A DNA stretch of 64,000 bases from Toxoplasma gondii ME49 (lineage: Eukaryota; Apicomplexa; Conoidasida; Eucoccidiorida; Sarcocystidae): positions 2,329,662 to 2,393,661 of the forward strand of contig NC_031474.1 of NCBI RefSeq assembly GCF_000006565.2. Reading direction: 5' to 3'. Under the pieces are notes generated by a model. The model worked only from the letters and a program-made list of their open reading frames with translations, had not been told where the DNA came from and searched no databases. This document shows positions 1 to 12,660 of this stretch, in pieces (position 1 is the first letter of the stretch; each line of letters opens with the position of its first letter). Both the position numbers and the translations under genes were made by a program.

Positions 1-3000
1 CCCTCCTGGTTTACAAAGTAGTGGAACATTCTGTAGTTCTCCGCCCGCCTCAGCACTGAGGCAGGACACACTCTTTCGTCCTCGCCCTTCTTCTCTCATC
101 GCTGTCCCGCTGACTGAACCTTCAGAAGACGGCTCTTCTGTCAAGGATGACGAACGACAAGCCAGTTCCCCAACATAAATGCAGGAACTCGTTTCCTCCT
201 CCGAGCGCGCTGACTCCGTCCTGCACAAACTCCCGCTGCTGCCTGTCTTGGCAGCTGTCGCCACCTCTTGTGGCTTTTTCACGAGCAGCATTTCGCGAGT
301 TTTTCACGAAACAAATTTACGGGGACGCCAGATACGCGGGTCGGAGTCAAAATCAGCGCCTGTAGCTGGATGATGCAGCACAACACGGCTGGATGCAAGA
401 TGCGACTTCAGCAGACAGTGGCGTTCTGCCCAGTCGCAAACGACGAAGAAGAATCACTAATCCCGAGAGAGAACAATTGCTGAAGACATGCCGAGCAATT
501 GTGGAAAGTGAAACGGTGAAACGCGAGGCAGACACACGGTCCAAATGCACTGGCGTGCGGCAATGCATTCCGATTCTCTTGGTCTGCTACACGACGCTGA
601 CGACGACAGGTTCGTCACTACGACGGGAAACCGACTTGGACACGGCAAGGGATTCCTGGAAACAGCGACATATAGTGAAGAAAACCTTTCTTCCTTGAAA
701 TGCGCTCCAGGTGAAACGACACAGTTGACAAAAACACGTGACGAGCAGAACGCTAACACGCACACACCGTGGTGGTGCAAGGTAGCAGGTTACACTTAAA
801 AGTGCAGCTGGTATCTTGGTACCTCTCCAGCTCCTTCAACCAGCTGGTGCAAAGGTTACAACATGCAGAAATTCACTTCCGCAAAAAGCTGGGACACGAG
901 AAAATATACCGGAGTGTACGTCAGAGCCATGCTACACGCGAATGAAAAAGGTTCCGAGTACACGTATATGCCGATTATACAGCAGATCCAAGCTAAAGCT
1001 GATGACTCTCCTTACGAGCTTTCGCGGCAAATAATGTACGTTGACCAGAAGCTGCAAAACACACAAAAGCTCGTTTCTTACGCTACTGATACTTCACGAC
1101 ACTTACAACGGTTGACGACGTAACGGCGGGCGACAAACAGCTACTGAAAAGGTCTGGGCGAAAAAAAAACTCTAGAAGAAGTACACTAGGTAATACCACG
1201 GACATCAGTATCTTCACACGGCAATCATTAGATCGTCTGTTGCCACACATCTCGCCGACCCGCCACAGCGCAGGACGCGGGACATCCCAGTCAAAAAAGA
1301 GAAAAAACAAGTTAGGTTCCCTGCGTCAATGCTGGGGAAGAAATGTCGAACAGAGAACCAGCAAATGAGCAAAGGCAATCCAGCAGCAATCTCTTCACTA
1401 AAGAGACACACAGAAACAACGGAATCTTGGAAGCAAATGCCGCCGACGGAAGCACACGCACGAAGTAGAGCAAAAATTGGCGGGGCTCCGGTAACCTTGC
1501 AACAAGAGACCCGGCAGAGAGGAAAATACTCGTTTCAGGGGAGAAAGGTCACTAGAAAAAGTAACTTACCAACAGTTTTCACACCACGGAAGGGGATACC
1601 GTAAAGAAGACGCACGCGTCGCCAAAAACTGTTTTTCCCGGATCAAGAGAGGACCCCGAAGACAAGTGGGAAACAGCTGAAACATCTTGCACGCAACTTG
1701 AGAAGTCGAGTGGACGCAGTACACAGTTTATTTCCCTCTAAAACACACCCGTTCCGGTGTCACAACATTCAACGACGGAGCAGTTGGGAAGTAGTTGCTC
1801 TGAAATATCTGGAGAATGTGGCTTTTTATTCTCAGGGGTCGCAGTTGAGGAGGAGACGCGTCACAGGGAACCGAAAGTAGAAAATCACGCTCAGCTGCGT
1901 TTTGCTTCCCTGGTGGAGCCTCACTTGCGGGAAGTTGCCACTATTTATTACTTGTGTAAGTCGTTTTCAAAAGAGTATTCTAAACTTGATTTCAACGGAA
2001 GCGACAAAGTTTTACCAGGAGACATTTCTAGCAACAAAATTGGGTAATAGGATGGCACACGCCACCCGGTTTACAGGCGTTCTGCTCCCGGCGACATTTC
2101 GCGTACGTCTTCGTTGTGAACGGGGAGCAACAAGAACTAGACGAGTAACGCCTGTGAATGTTTTGCGCCTCACTGAGGAATGTTTCTTTTACACTCTCTT
2201 TCCATGTTGGAAATTGATCTTGGAGCAAGTTGTGCCCCTCATTTGGTTTCCTAATGTTTCCCCTTCCTCAGCATACAACGTTGCCGTCATGCAGGAACAT
2301 GTATAGCAACGCAAGCCGGAACATCGGATGCAGTAGCAGTTGAGTCAACAGAGCTACCCTCCGGAACAACGAAGCTGCTTCAGAACGCATTGTGTCTCAT
2401 TGCTGTTGCGAGCAGGTCAGAGCCACATATGCAGAAGATGGAGTCTTTCTGCGTGTCTTCATGTGCACCAGGCAGAGCTGAATATAGGGTTTGTTACTGT
2501 AAAGTCAACATGAACGCCTGTCACCTTAGAGCACCATGTCCCGGAGGAATGCCGTCACTGTTTGTTGTGAGTTGTCATCGGAGAAAAAATGCAAATGCAA
2601 AAGGCAACGGTCACATAACTTAAATATAGTGGTACCACGGTTAGCGTGGGATATTGGCGCCTATGGTTGTTTTGGTAGATGGAAATAAAATCATGTAGAC
2701 TTTCCGAAACGACGAATACAGATGAGACATTTTGTGTCTTCAATGTAGCCATTTTCATCAATGGAAATACCTCCGATAAATCAACGCGTTCTTCTCTGGC
2801 CATTTGCCATTTTCTCGGGTTCCCAGATGCTGGTTGGAGGCAGGATGGGGTAGACTCCAGCACTCACTTCACTGCACAAGAAAAGAGGTTCATATGAAAC
2901 CGGCTTTGCCGTTAGGGAGTCTCTCCTCCATCTTCCTAAACGCGCAAGACTGATTGCCGCATAGGAAGATCGCAACGAGGGACAGACGTGGCGTGGCGTC

Positions 3001-6000
3001 GTTAGTGGAAGCCATCTCCGGTCACAGGTGGTCCATGTCCCATGCAGCCGTGTATCAGATAGTGCGTTGTATTCGATGCACCTCACGAAACCTTCAACTA
3101 GGCGAGTAGCCAAATACGCGTGGAAGCCAAAGCATTCTACAGTATTCATGCTCATCGCAAGCTCTGTGACTGGAAGCGCGTAGTGCAGAGAGACTGTCCG
3201 TGTTTTTGCAAGCAACTCTTAGTTTTCCAACAGCAGGAATTTCCCACTAGCGCTACAGGAAGATCACAGCTTCTCGGTTAATGAAAAAACACAATTATCG
3301 ATACTGGTTTGTGCAGCCGGGACACATCGTAGTATTGCGTTTATAGCTGGAGTAGCCATGCTGGATCTTTGGTACCAGAAGTTATGTACAACGTTGGTAA
3401 GAGCTACTGTTTCAAGACCGAATGCAACAGTTGCAATAGCTGTGCCAGTCTTCCGCACAGGACTGTCCGCATCTTTATCACGCTGTACACCGAATACACC
3501 TGGAAAAAGCTCTAAGAAGATCGAAATCGGTCTCGGGAAATAACAGCTTTCTGAGAGCTATAATATTTGCGCAGTGGGCATTGTCTCCTCAGTGAAAAAA
3601 TCTTGGCTCGCAGTGGAATTTCGTGAGCCAAATGCAGCATCGCGCCACAGAAAAGATGTGCAATCACAAAATCGGTGGACAGAAAGGAAGAAGGTAAGTA
3701 GCGTAAGCACATTCTTGGTTCCGAAGGTTCAGATATTTTCCGTACTCTGACTAGGACACAGTGCTAAGGTTAAAGTGGGACGTTGTTGCTCTCGCCTGTG
3801 GATCAGCAGTATCGTGTGTTCGAATGGGCTCTTCACTGGCTGCGTGTTCCAGGTTACAAAAACTGCCCTTCGCTAGACGCAGGAGCTCAACAAAGCCGCA
3901 TCAGCATAAGAGTCAGTTCGGTACTCATCCCAACTAAAAAAATGTTATCAACCCAGCCTGTTTCTCAGTTCCGCCGTGCATATGGTTTATATTTCCTGTG
4001 TTAGCCGCAAACCAGGGACGAGCAATAGAAAATGGAAAGGTAGCTCCTGCTTGCTTTAAATCCCCAGTTCATGGCAACAAGCATTTGCGAAGCACACTCG
4101 GTAAAAATCGCGCACTGCCTGGCTACACGGACAGTCATAGTCACTTCCGAAAACATTTACACAAATTCGCTTTCTCATTCAGATGTCAAGAGGCGAGCTT
4201 CGGGCGTGGAACAGGCAGAGTAGATTCTTGCTAACTCTTGCGGAACGTCATATACGAGGTAGAGGAGACTCATACTCACCCCTTCAAAAATCAATGAATG
4301 CCTTAGCTTGGCGCCCCACGAGGGCATGAAAAAAAGTACTCAAGGGTAGCTCACTTGATCGAGCAGGAAACCGGGGGCAAAAACACCAACTAATCCTGAC
4401 CAGAAAAACTCCATCTTCAGTTCAGTGCAATATCAGGCATTCACCGCACCGCCGTTCACCTCGAGTTCAGGATATCTTTTTTCAGTTCTAGTAAACACGC
4501 TTCTGACAACGTATAGATCGCTCTGAAACCTACTACATCTGATGCACAACCGTGTCTCTCGATCACATACGTTCATACTTCCCTAGTTCCCATCTTCTCG
4601 TTTTACCGAAAGGCCATCAGCGTCCACAACATGGATTTCTGTGTCTGTTCGTTCGGGGACTAACGAAAAAGTAGGGTCTACGTTAACTACTCAATGAATG
4701 TCGACTGTATATCGTGGTGACCGTCTTCGGGCCGACATGACAGTTTCTGCATTGGCCACATATCAAGAGGAAAGGCATAGCGTTGTCGCAGGTACTGCCA
4801 CACAACTCTACACAAACTCAACAGACTCCTGCACAACACTGCAGCACCGTCCCGACGTGGAGTTCCTTCGTCTGTATGCTGCATGCTCTGCTGATTCACT
4901 TCGTAACTTGTTCTGCTTATGATGCTCGAGGCAGCTTCCTACGTAATCCCCTTCAGCGCGATCTAGCATCTCTTAAGAGGTTTCCATATTGTGATACAAC
5001 TGGTAAATGGCACACTACTAAATGACACCATCCTTCGTCAGAGGTTCCCCCAGAACCTATCCATCACTGTCTGTGCTGCATATCCGCTGGATGACCTATA
5101 CGACCGTGGTTTCTTTAGCTTGCAATAAAACTGTTCTGTGTCCACATGACGACGAAAGTAGTTTCACGCAAAGTGTTTCTGGCCGCGCTAAGCGTGCGTG
5201 CATCGACCAGGTGATGTCGCGTAAAGGGTGCTCAGCTGTCATCGATGTGGCTCCTTCAGATGCACCCATTTTTCTTGCCAGATTACAAATAAAGCTTGCA
5301 TACTGAAGGAAAGATGAGACAATCGTGCGCTCGCGTATCTGCTGTAGGTGGCATGTACACAGCGCCTGATAGCTTCGATATGACGACGAAATCAACATGA
5401 TCGTGAGCAGGCCGCTGCGTCTTACATCATTTGGAAGGAAACCAAGTGGACCCTGAGACAGGACCTGATCGGAAAAAATCATTTTGGTGTTTTTCTTTAG
5501 GTGAGCGGTTGGGCAGCATCGTTCGCGCCCCAGTGTACCCCGCTTTACCGATAGCATTTCGTTCCACCGAGCTTACGTGGCTGCTCTCAACCTTCCCTAC
5601 CAGTTTTCCATTCCGAAATCACTAAGAATTAAAACACACAGGGGTGACATTCATGAAAGGCAATGCAACGTTCAAACGACGAAAACAAAAATTGAAGATA
5701 AGGGAGGCGCGATCAAGAACACACAACACCAGCGTTGCCGCTGCGTGCAGCCAGTACCTAAACACCACACCGACACAGAAATGCAGTGTTCATCAGATGG
5801 ACATTATACCTTTTGTCCATCAGGGGGTAAGGTAGCATTAAACAGATATACCGATGTAGCCGATAAAATGCCGACAGCGTGACCCCACGTGTACGTGCCG
5901 TCACAGTGAATCCGCTGTGAAGCTGACACTGGAATAAAAACAGAATATCAACAAGCTAGGCCACCCATAAGGACGCCTTCCTCCGTAGTTTCAATGGGAC

Positions 6001-6794
6001 TGGCGATCGGTGCTATGGATGATACCCCAGGCATACGTTGCTACACACAGACAACACACCACGGGCGGTGCCTGTCACTATATTACGGCCGACACCTAGA
6101 CTCTAGGTGAGCTCTGATGTCACACAGTCGTGCCGCATTCCACCAAAATTTGTAACCTGCGCCTGCCCCAATCGAGCCATGGAAAGTAGCTCACCTGCGA
6201 CCCCAAATCACGTCAACCAGCAGGGTCTTGGTGTTTAAGAGTTATGCAGCATCCATAAATTGACACTCAAAGTTATCAAAAAGCACTTTGTTTGCTCGCA
6301 TCCCATGTAGCAGAACTGACTGAATTGAAGACACCTGGAAACCGTCGCTTAGCATAACCCTGACTGTGGATTCGCAAGTCTATCTAATCGAAGTGTCAAA
6401 TCGGCACTCCAAGCGTCGTCAGCTGTCTTCATTCTGAGAGTCCACCTTCTGGGATGGGGGAGAGGCGCCCCGATGTGCCTGTATGGAACCATACGCCATC
6501 GACACACAATATCGTATTCGCAAAACACAGCGGAGCATGGCAAAACAAATAGCTGTCTCCCATCGTCACCATAGGCCATCGTCAAATTTTGTTGTTGGCA
6601 AATAGTGTATGCTATCTCGTTGAGGAAGCCAACTGAGATGACATATGTTGGCACACGCTCAAGGGAATATGCCGCCGAAGCTGTGTCTGACCGAATATGC
6701 GCACGCCTGTGTCCACACCAAACAACGGTGGTACCGTCGAACACAGCGGTACGAACAGATTCTGCAAACCCATATTTACTTGATGTTACACGCC
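1..6794. other. 6.8-kb stretch without a supportable gene
   Basis: I read this stretch on both strands and found no open frame with a recognisable domain, no tRNA-like fold, no satellite and no obvious transposon. The open frames present are all below about 155 codons, and several overlap equally long antisense frames. That is what chance gives at this base composition. The one edge of interest is the far right. A plus frame running into 6795-6964 joins the carbonic-anhydrase-like block described next, so an upstream exon of that pseudogene could lie here unseen. Confidence 0.6.
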
Positions 6795-9451
6795 CCATTT
6801 ATTACATACGTGCTTGCACAGATCCTGCTCCCTGCGAAGACTTAGACGGAGACACCGAAGGCAACGAAGGGGCCGACGCCAGCCTAGATACACCCCCGGA
6901 CGATGGCTTCTGCAAAGCATCCAAGACAGTCACACAATCGCCAATTGATCTAGGCCCCTTCTAGCATGTAACCAGGGGATGCGAAGCCTCTGTCAGGCTG
7001 CTCAGCCACCTCTCGTACTTCTAAGTGAGAATCGTCCAGCTCAACACCACCTACAGAGTACACGACAAGATGCACTACGAAGGTGTCAACCGCTCCCTCC
7101 TCTCGGCTGCATTCGACGTCGAGGCGCCAGTTAATAACACGCGCCAAACATACTTTCTGCACTTCTCCGACGCCCTCAAAGAGCTCTCCTGATCGGCAAA
7201 AGCACACAGTTGTGCGGTATCGACAGATCACGAGCACCGCCAAGACGCCTGACTGTTTCAAGAAAACATTCTCCTTCCATCGTTTGACGTGTGCAAAACA
7301 CATAGAAGGCGTCCGTGCCGGCCCGGCTTCCTGCGTTCTCCTGATGACTGTTCGGTGGACGTGGCAAATACGCTAGTTTGGCACCAGCATGTGAGCTCCT
7401 GTTAATCAAAAGCGTCTCTCCACCATCTCTGCACGACACCGAAAACTTTGGAAACGCGACCTCGCAGCTTCCCCTCCACTTACTGAGGTCGGCCACTCGG
7501 GGCGTCTGTAGACAACGTAAAAGGTCGAATTTTTGAGGGCACTGGCACCACCGATTTGTCTGGCGTGAGACGGCAGCTCAGAACTCGTTCGTGGCAGTAG
7601 TGGTACGCTTCTCTACACTACAGCGACGCATCGAGTAGAGACCCGGGACGACAGTTCATTATCCAGTGTCGAAGGTGATCTGATAATGAGCAAGACGCTT
7701 GGCCGCAGCACTCACTGTCTGCCTGAGGGTGGTAACGGAGGAGAGGAACTCAGTCGGCAGTACACTCGTGTCCTTGTTATAACGCCACTGGGTAGGCACA
7801 TGCATAGGTCAGCGTATGCATAGCACACGTCCGAGCTGGACCGCCAGCGTCCGTAACACAAAGCAAAAAACGCCACGACAAACAGGCAAGGGCCGTGTTC
7901 GTCAATAGCCTTGTCATTGCTTGGCTCAGGGAAGCACATGCGGGTTCCTAAATAATGAACGACGGCTGCTCGCTTGCGATTAGGGTGTACTGCATAACGA
8001 GACTGCTCGTTCTTCTAGACGACGGAGCTGCTTACTCTCCTCGTGGTGTCAGTTTGATTGTGCTGGGTGTCACTCCGGATGCGCTCGCTGGTCGACCTGC
8101 AACAAACAGTGAACTAGTCCTGAAACTGTCCATCACCGCACAATGCCTTAGGCTGCATCAGCGAGGAGCATTGAAGCAGGAGTGAGGATGTACATCGATG
8201 AGTTCATTGTGTCACATTCATACTGCATGGGCGAGAGATGCGAAACACGCAGAGCACCGAAAACTCGTGAAAAGCAAGCGACATCTTGAGAAGTCATGAT
8301 ATAATTACTCAACACCCACCTCCCGCAAAAGAAATCCTACACAATCATCAAACTGCCTGACGGATGAGACGCGTACAGCTATGCAGCAATAATGCATTCC
8401 GCCGGTAGAGGGTACGCCAGTGTACGGAGAAATTAGCAAACGACCTCTTGAAATGCAGCCTTGGAATTCTGTCCACTGCCGTAACCAGCGGCTGCCTGTT
8501 TGAAAAGGGTTGCTGCTATCAAGCTGTAAGTTCCAATTCTCGTGCGATGGAGCAGTGGAGGAATACTGTGGCAATAGTGTTGCACCGCAATGTTACGTAA
8601 GATACACAAGCACACCCGTCGACGGCTACACAGCCGCTCTGCATCTGTTGCTGATTCATAAAGTCTCTGAGGATATACAGGATATACAGGACATCGGCAC
8701 ATTCGAACTGGCCAGGTTAAGCGAAAATATAGCCTCAGCGAGTCCATAGAGGAATACAATGATGCGTGTAGTTCCTAGTAACTCATTTATTCCTTTGCAT
8801 CATGGAAAGCATGTCTGTGCGTCTTGATTCTGAGAAACGCCCACAAGCCGAGCAGGCTGCGGCATCTGCCGGCACGGTGTGCCAAGTGCACTGGTGACGC
8901 AAACTTACGTTCTCTTGGCACCTAATGCACACACAGGCGCGTCAGAAAATTGAATCGAATTTGCATCTGCATTGACAAAGAGACGCGTGTGCTATGGATG
9001 TAGCCTTGCTCCCTACTACTAAATGTTGCGTGAGGTTTTTTTGTTGTTCGGCGTCCAGCATTCCACCCTGCTCAAACTGTCGGACGCTACCAGGATCTCT
9101 GTTGCCCCTATCAATGTTCCTTCCTTGCCTACTTCTGATTTAGTGGATAGCGGCCAGGCGGCCAAGCTCGGCTTCTGCCTGAACGCAAAGAAACCGAAGA
9201 TCGCCTTCGACGGTAGCCGCACAACTGCAGACTGTGACGTGGGTCTGACAGGTTTCCCCATCGCTTAGCTGCCGACTGGAGTCTCAAGCGGCGACGTGAC
9301 ACTTCACGTGATGACGCTAACCCGGACCTATCTCAATAACAGCGGCGCCACCGCAGCGCAAGCATGTAATGCCACCAAACCATCCCTCGCCCTACTACGC
9401 TGTGGCGTTAACTCTTTCCCTAGCCATAGTATTGCACGTACTTGCTGGTAG
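6795..9451 (+). pseudogene. Alpha-carbonic-anhydrase-like pseudogene, copy 1
   Basis: Read on the plus strand, this block shows alpha-carbonic anhydrase landmarks in family order. Segment 1 (6797-7192) has a Cys followed by QSPIDL, then LSHLSY and VRIVQLNTTYRV. These match human CA2 QSPVDI, LSVSY and LRILNNGHAFNV at nearly the same spacing. Segment 2 (8510-8749) has KFQFSC, where active enzymes have QFHFHW, then VDGYTAALHLLLIH for VDGKxYAAELHLVH. Segment 3 (9023-9451) has an LP motif, then FDGSRTTADC for YPGSLTTPP, then VSSGDV for VSSEQV. It ends with NATKPSLALLRCGVNSF for NWRPAQPLKNRQIKASF. In-frame stops interrupt it at 6962 (TAG), 7022 (TAA), 7190 (TGA) and 9266 (TAG). Two of three zinc-binding His are absent, so even an intact ancestor was probably inactive. 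A frame at 7955-8185 is a likely extra exon. No recognisable motif was seen in 7193-7954, 8186-8509 and 8750-9022, which would be introns. The family call comes from manual alignment to remembered CA2 motifs. Confidence 0.6.
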
Positions 9452-9655
9452 CCGCTATGAAACCATAAAGATCACAAATGGCAGAGACATAATGGAGGAC
9501 GTTATTCATCCCTTGATGTCACATCAGCTTAGTCTCCTTCCGAAGTACGGAACAGCCACTTGGATTCCTTTCTCATGCTAAACGGGTATCTGAGTAGACG
9601 GCCTGTCCTTCATTCCCGAGTAAACGTTTGGCCACTGTATAAGGCGGCTAATCTG
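6795..9655 (+). repeat. Tandem direct repeat, copy 1 (about 2.86 kb)
   Basis: This block is repeated directly downstream at about 9686-12864. Two segments match almost base for base by eye: 6832-7940 against 9723-10831 (offset 2891), and 8230-9650 against 11439-12859 (offset 3209). Between them the copies differ strongly, and copy 2 is 318 bp longer. A short patch at about 7126-7190 is also diverged with little net length change. The unit contains the exons of a decayed alpha-carbonic-anhydrase-like gene, so it is better seen as a duplicated gene than as a transposon. I see no terminal inverted repeats and no transposase. Confidence 0.9.
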
Positions 9656-9685
9656 GAGACCCACGTGTCACTTGGACTAGCTGAC

Positions 9686-12660
9686 GCATTTATTACGTAC
9701 GCGCAGGACCCGATCCGGCTCCCTGCGAAGACTTAGACGGAGACACCGAAGGCAACGAAGGGGCCGACGCCAGCCTAGATACACCCCCGGACGATGGCTT
9801 CTGCAAAGCATCCAAGACAGTCACACAATCGCCAATTGATCTAGGCCCCTGCTAGCATGTAACCAGGGGATGCGAAGCCTCTGTCAGGCTGCGCAGCCAC
9901 CTCTCGTGCTTCTAAGTGAGAATCGTCCAGCTCAACACCACCTACAGAGTACACGACAAGATGCACTACGAAGGTGTCAACCGCTCCCTTCTCTCGGCTG
10001 CATTCGACGTCGAGGTGCCAGCTAATTCCGCCACAGGCCATACTTCCGGTTCTTCTTCGGCGCTTTTAGACGGAGCTTCTGAGCGGCAAAAGCACACAGT
10101 TGTGCGGTATCGACAGATCACGAGCACCGCCAAGACGCCTGACTGTTTCAAGAAAACATTCTCCTTCCATCGTTTGACGTGTGCAAAACACATAGAAGGC
10201 GTCCGTGCCGGCCCGGCTTCCTGCGTTCTCCTGATGACTGTTCGGTGGACGTGGCAAATACGCTAGTTTGGCACCAGCATGTGAGCTCCTGTTAATCAAA
10301 AGCGTCTCTCCACCATCTCTGCACGACACCGAAAACTTTGGAAACGCGACCTCGCAGCTTCCCCTCCACTTACTGAGGTCGGCCACTCGGGGCGTCTGTA
10401 GACAACGTAAAAGGTCGAATTTTTGAGGGCACTGGCACCACCGATTTGTCTGGCGTGAGACGGCAGCTCAGAACTCGTTCGTGGCAGTAGTGGTACGCTT
10501 CTCTACACTACAGCGACGCATCGAGTAGAGACCCGGGACGACAGTTCATTATCCAGTGTCGAAGGTGATCTGATAATGAGCAAGACGCTTGGCCGCAGCA
10601 CTCACTTTCTGCCTGAGGGTGGTAACGGAGGAGAGGAACTCAGTCGGCAGTACACTCGTGTCCTTGTTATAACGCCACTGGGTAGGCACATGCATAGGTC
10701 AGCGTATGCATAGCACACGTCCGAGCTGGACCGCCAGCGTCCGTAACACAAAGCAAAAAACGCCACGACAAACAGGCAAGGGCCGTGTTCGTCAATAGCC
10801 TTGTCATTTCTTGGTTCAGTGAATCGCATGCAGGTTCCGATATACAATCACATTAGTCCCCCTACAGTTACAGATTACTGTATGGCAGAGTTTGTTCGTT
10901 GTACAGGACGAAGCTGCTTACGTGCCCGGTGGCCATGGTATCGGCTTGAAGAGCCAAGAAAGCGCTCGCCCACCTGCAACACAGAGTGAACTCAAGCAGA
11001 GGATGTCAAACATCGAACACTGCCTCAGGTTGCAAAGGCGGAATACTTAAGCAAGTGTGAGGACACACACCGGTTATTGGCCGCACACACGTTCCTTACG
11101 TTTTTTCTGGCGATATGCACGAGGAGAGGAGACAAAGAAGCATGGCATCACGACAGACATGGACACATTGAGAAGTGCCTCTTGAATTTTACGCCTGCCT
11201 ACAGAAACCGTTGTCTGCGCAAACTGTAAGCCTTTTGATTTCACTGCTGAGCAGAAACCTACAGTCCTAGTAACAGATGATGCAATCAGAACATGCCCAC
11301 AGTCGCCAGTGGATCCATCGGACAGAGGACGGAATTAGTTGTGCAGACGTCGCTCAGGATTTGGCACATACCACCCCGAATATAGTTGCGGAGTACTCAC
11401 TGCTTAGGTGCCGCCTCGACGGAACTCTCTGCTGCATAGGCGAGAGATGCGAAACACGCAGAGCACCGAAAACTCGTGAAAAGCAAGCGACATCTTGAGA
11501 AGTCATGATATAATTACTCAACACCCACCTCCCGCAAAAGAAATCCTACACAATCATCAAACTGCCTGACGGATGAGACGCGTACAGCTATGCAGCAATA
11601 ATGCATTCCGCCGGTAGAGGGTACGCCAGTGTACGGAGAAATTAGCAAACGACCTCTTGAAATGCAGCCTTGGAATTCTGTCCACTGCCGTAACCAGCGG
11701 CTGCCTGTTTGAAAAGGGTTGCTGCTATCAAGCTGTAAGTTCCAATTCTCGTGCGATGGAGCAGTGGAGGAATACTGTGGCAATAGTGTTGCACCGCAAT
11801 GTTACGTAAGATACACAAGCACACCCGTCGACGGCTACACAGCCGCTCTGCATCTGTTGCTGATTCATAAAGTCTCTGAGGATATACAGGATATACAGGA
11901 CATCGGCACATTCGAACTGGCCAGGTTAAGCGAAAATATAGCCTCAGCGAGTCCATAGAGGAATACAATGATGCGTGTAGTTCCTAGTAACTCATTTATT
12001 CCTTTGCATCATGGAAAGCATGTCTGTGCGTCTTGATTCTGAGAAACGCCCACAAGCCGAGCAGGCTGCGGCATCTGCCGGCACGGTGTGCCAAGTGCAC
12101 TGGTGACGCAAACTTACGTTCTCTTGGCACCTAATGCACACACAGGCGCGTCAGAAAATTGAATCGAATTTGCATCTGCATTGACAAAGAGACGCGTGTG
12201 CTATGGATGTAGCCTTGCTCCCTACTACTAAATGTTGCGTGAGGTTTTTTTGTTGTTCGGCGTCCAGCATTCCACCCTGCTCAAACTGTCGGACGCTACC
12301 AGGATCTCTGTTGCCCCTATCAATGTTCCTTCCTTGCCTACTTCTGATTTAGTGGATAGCGGCCAGGCGGCCAAGCTCGGCTTCTGCCTGAACGCAAAGA
12401 AACCGAAGATCGCCTTCGACGGTAGCCGCACAACTGCAGACTGTGACGTGGGTCTGACAGGTTTCCCCATCGCTTAGCTGCCGACTGGAGTCTCAAGCGG
12501 CGACGTGACACTTCACGTGATGACGCTAACCCGGACCTATCTCAATAACAGCGGCGCCACCGCAGCGCAAGCATGTAATGCCACCAAACCATCCCTCGCC
12601 CTACTACGCTGTGGCGTTAACTCTTTCCCTAGCCATAGTATTGCACGTACTTGCTGGTAG
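9686..12660 (+). pseudogene. Alpha-carbonic-anhydrase-like pseudogene, copy 2
   Basis: This is a paralogue of the 6795-9451 pseudogene with the same motif order: QSPIDL at about 9826-9843, VRIVQLNTTYRV after 9916, the FQFSC and LHLLLIH segment at 11719-11958, and the FDGSRTT, VSSGDV and KPSLALLR segment at 12232-12660. The stops at 9853 (TAG), 9913 (TAA) and 12475 (TAG) sit at exactly the positions of three stops in copy 1, so they predate the duplication or were spread by conversion. Unlike copy 1, the frame at 9916 does not stop at the position matching 7190 and runs on to 10264. The middle frame (about 10865-11050) resembles that of copy 1 only at protein level, sharing an AAY-x-P-x-G core, a PAT-x-SEL core and a CLRL core. 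That suggests it was once under coding constraint. Confidence 0.58.

Noticed and set aside
7176..7496. Minus frames in the duplicated unit (also at 10066-10386)
   Set aside because: They are opposite the carbonic-anhydrase-like strand and show no motif. Their identity between copies follows from DNA identity.
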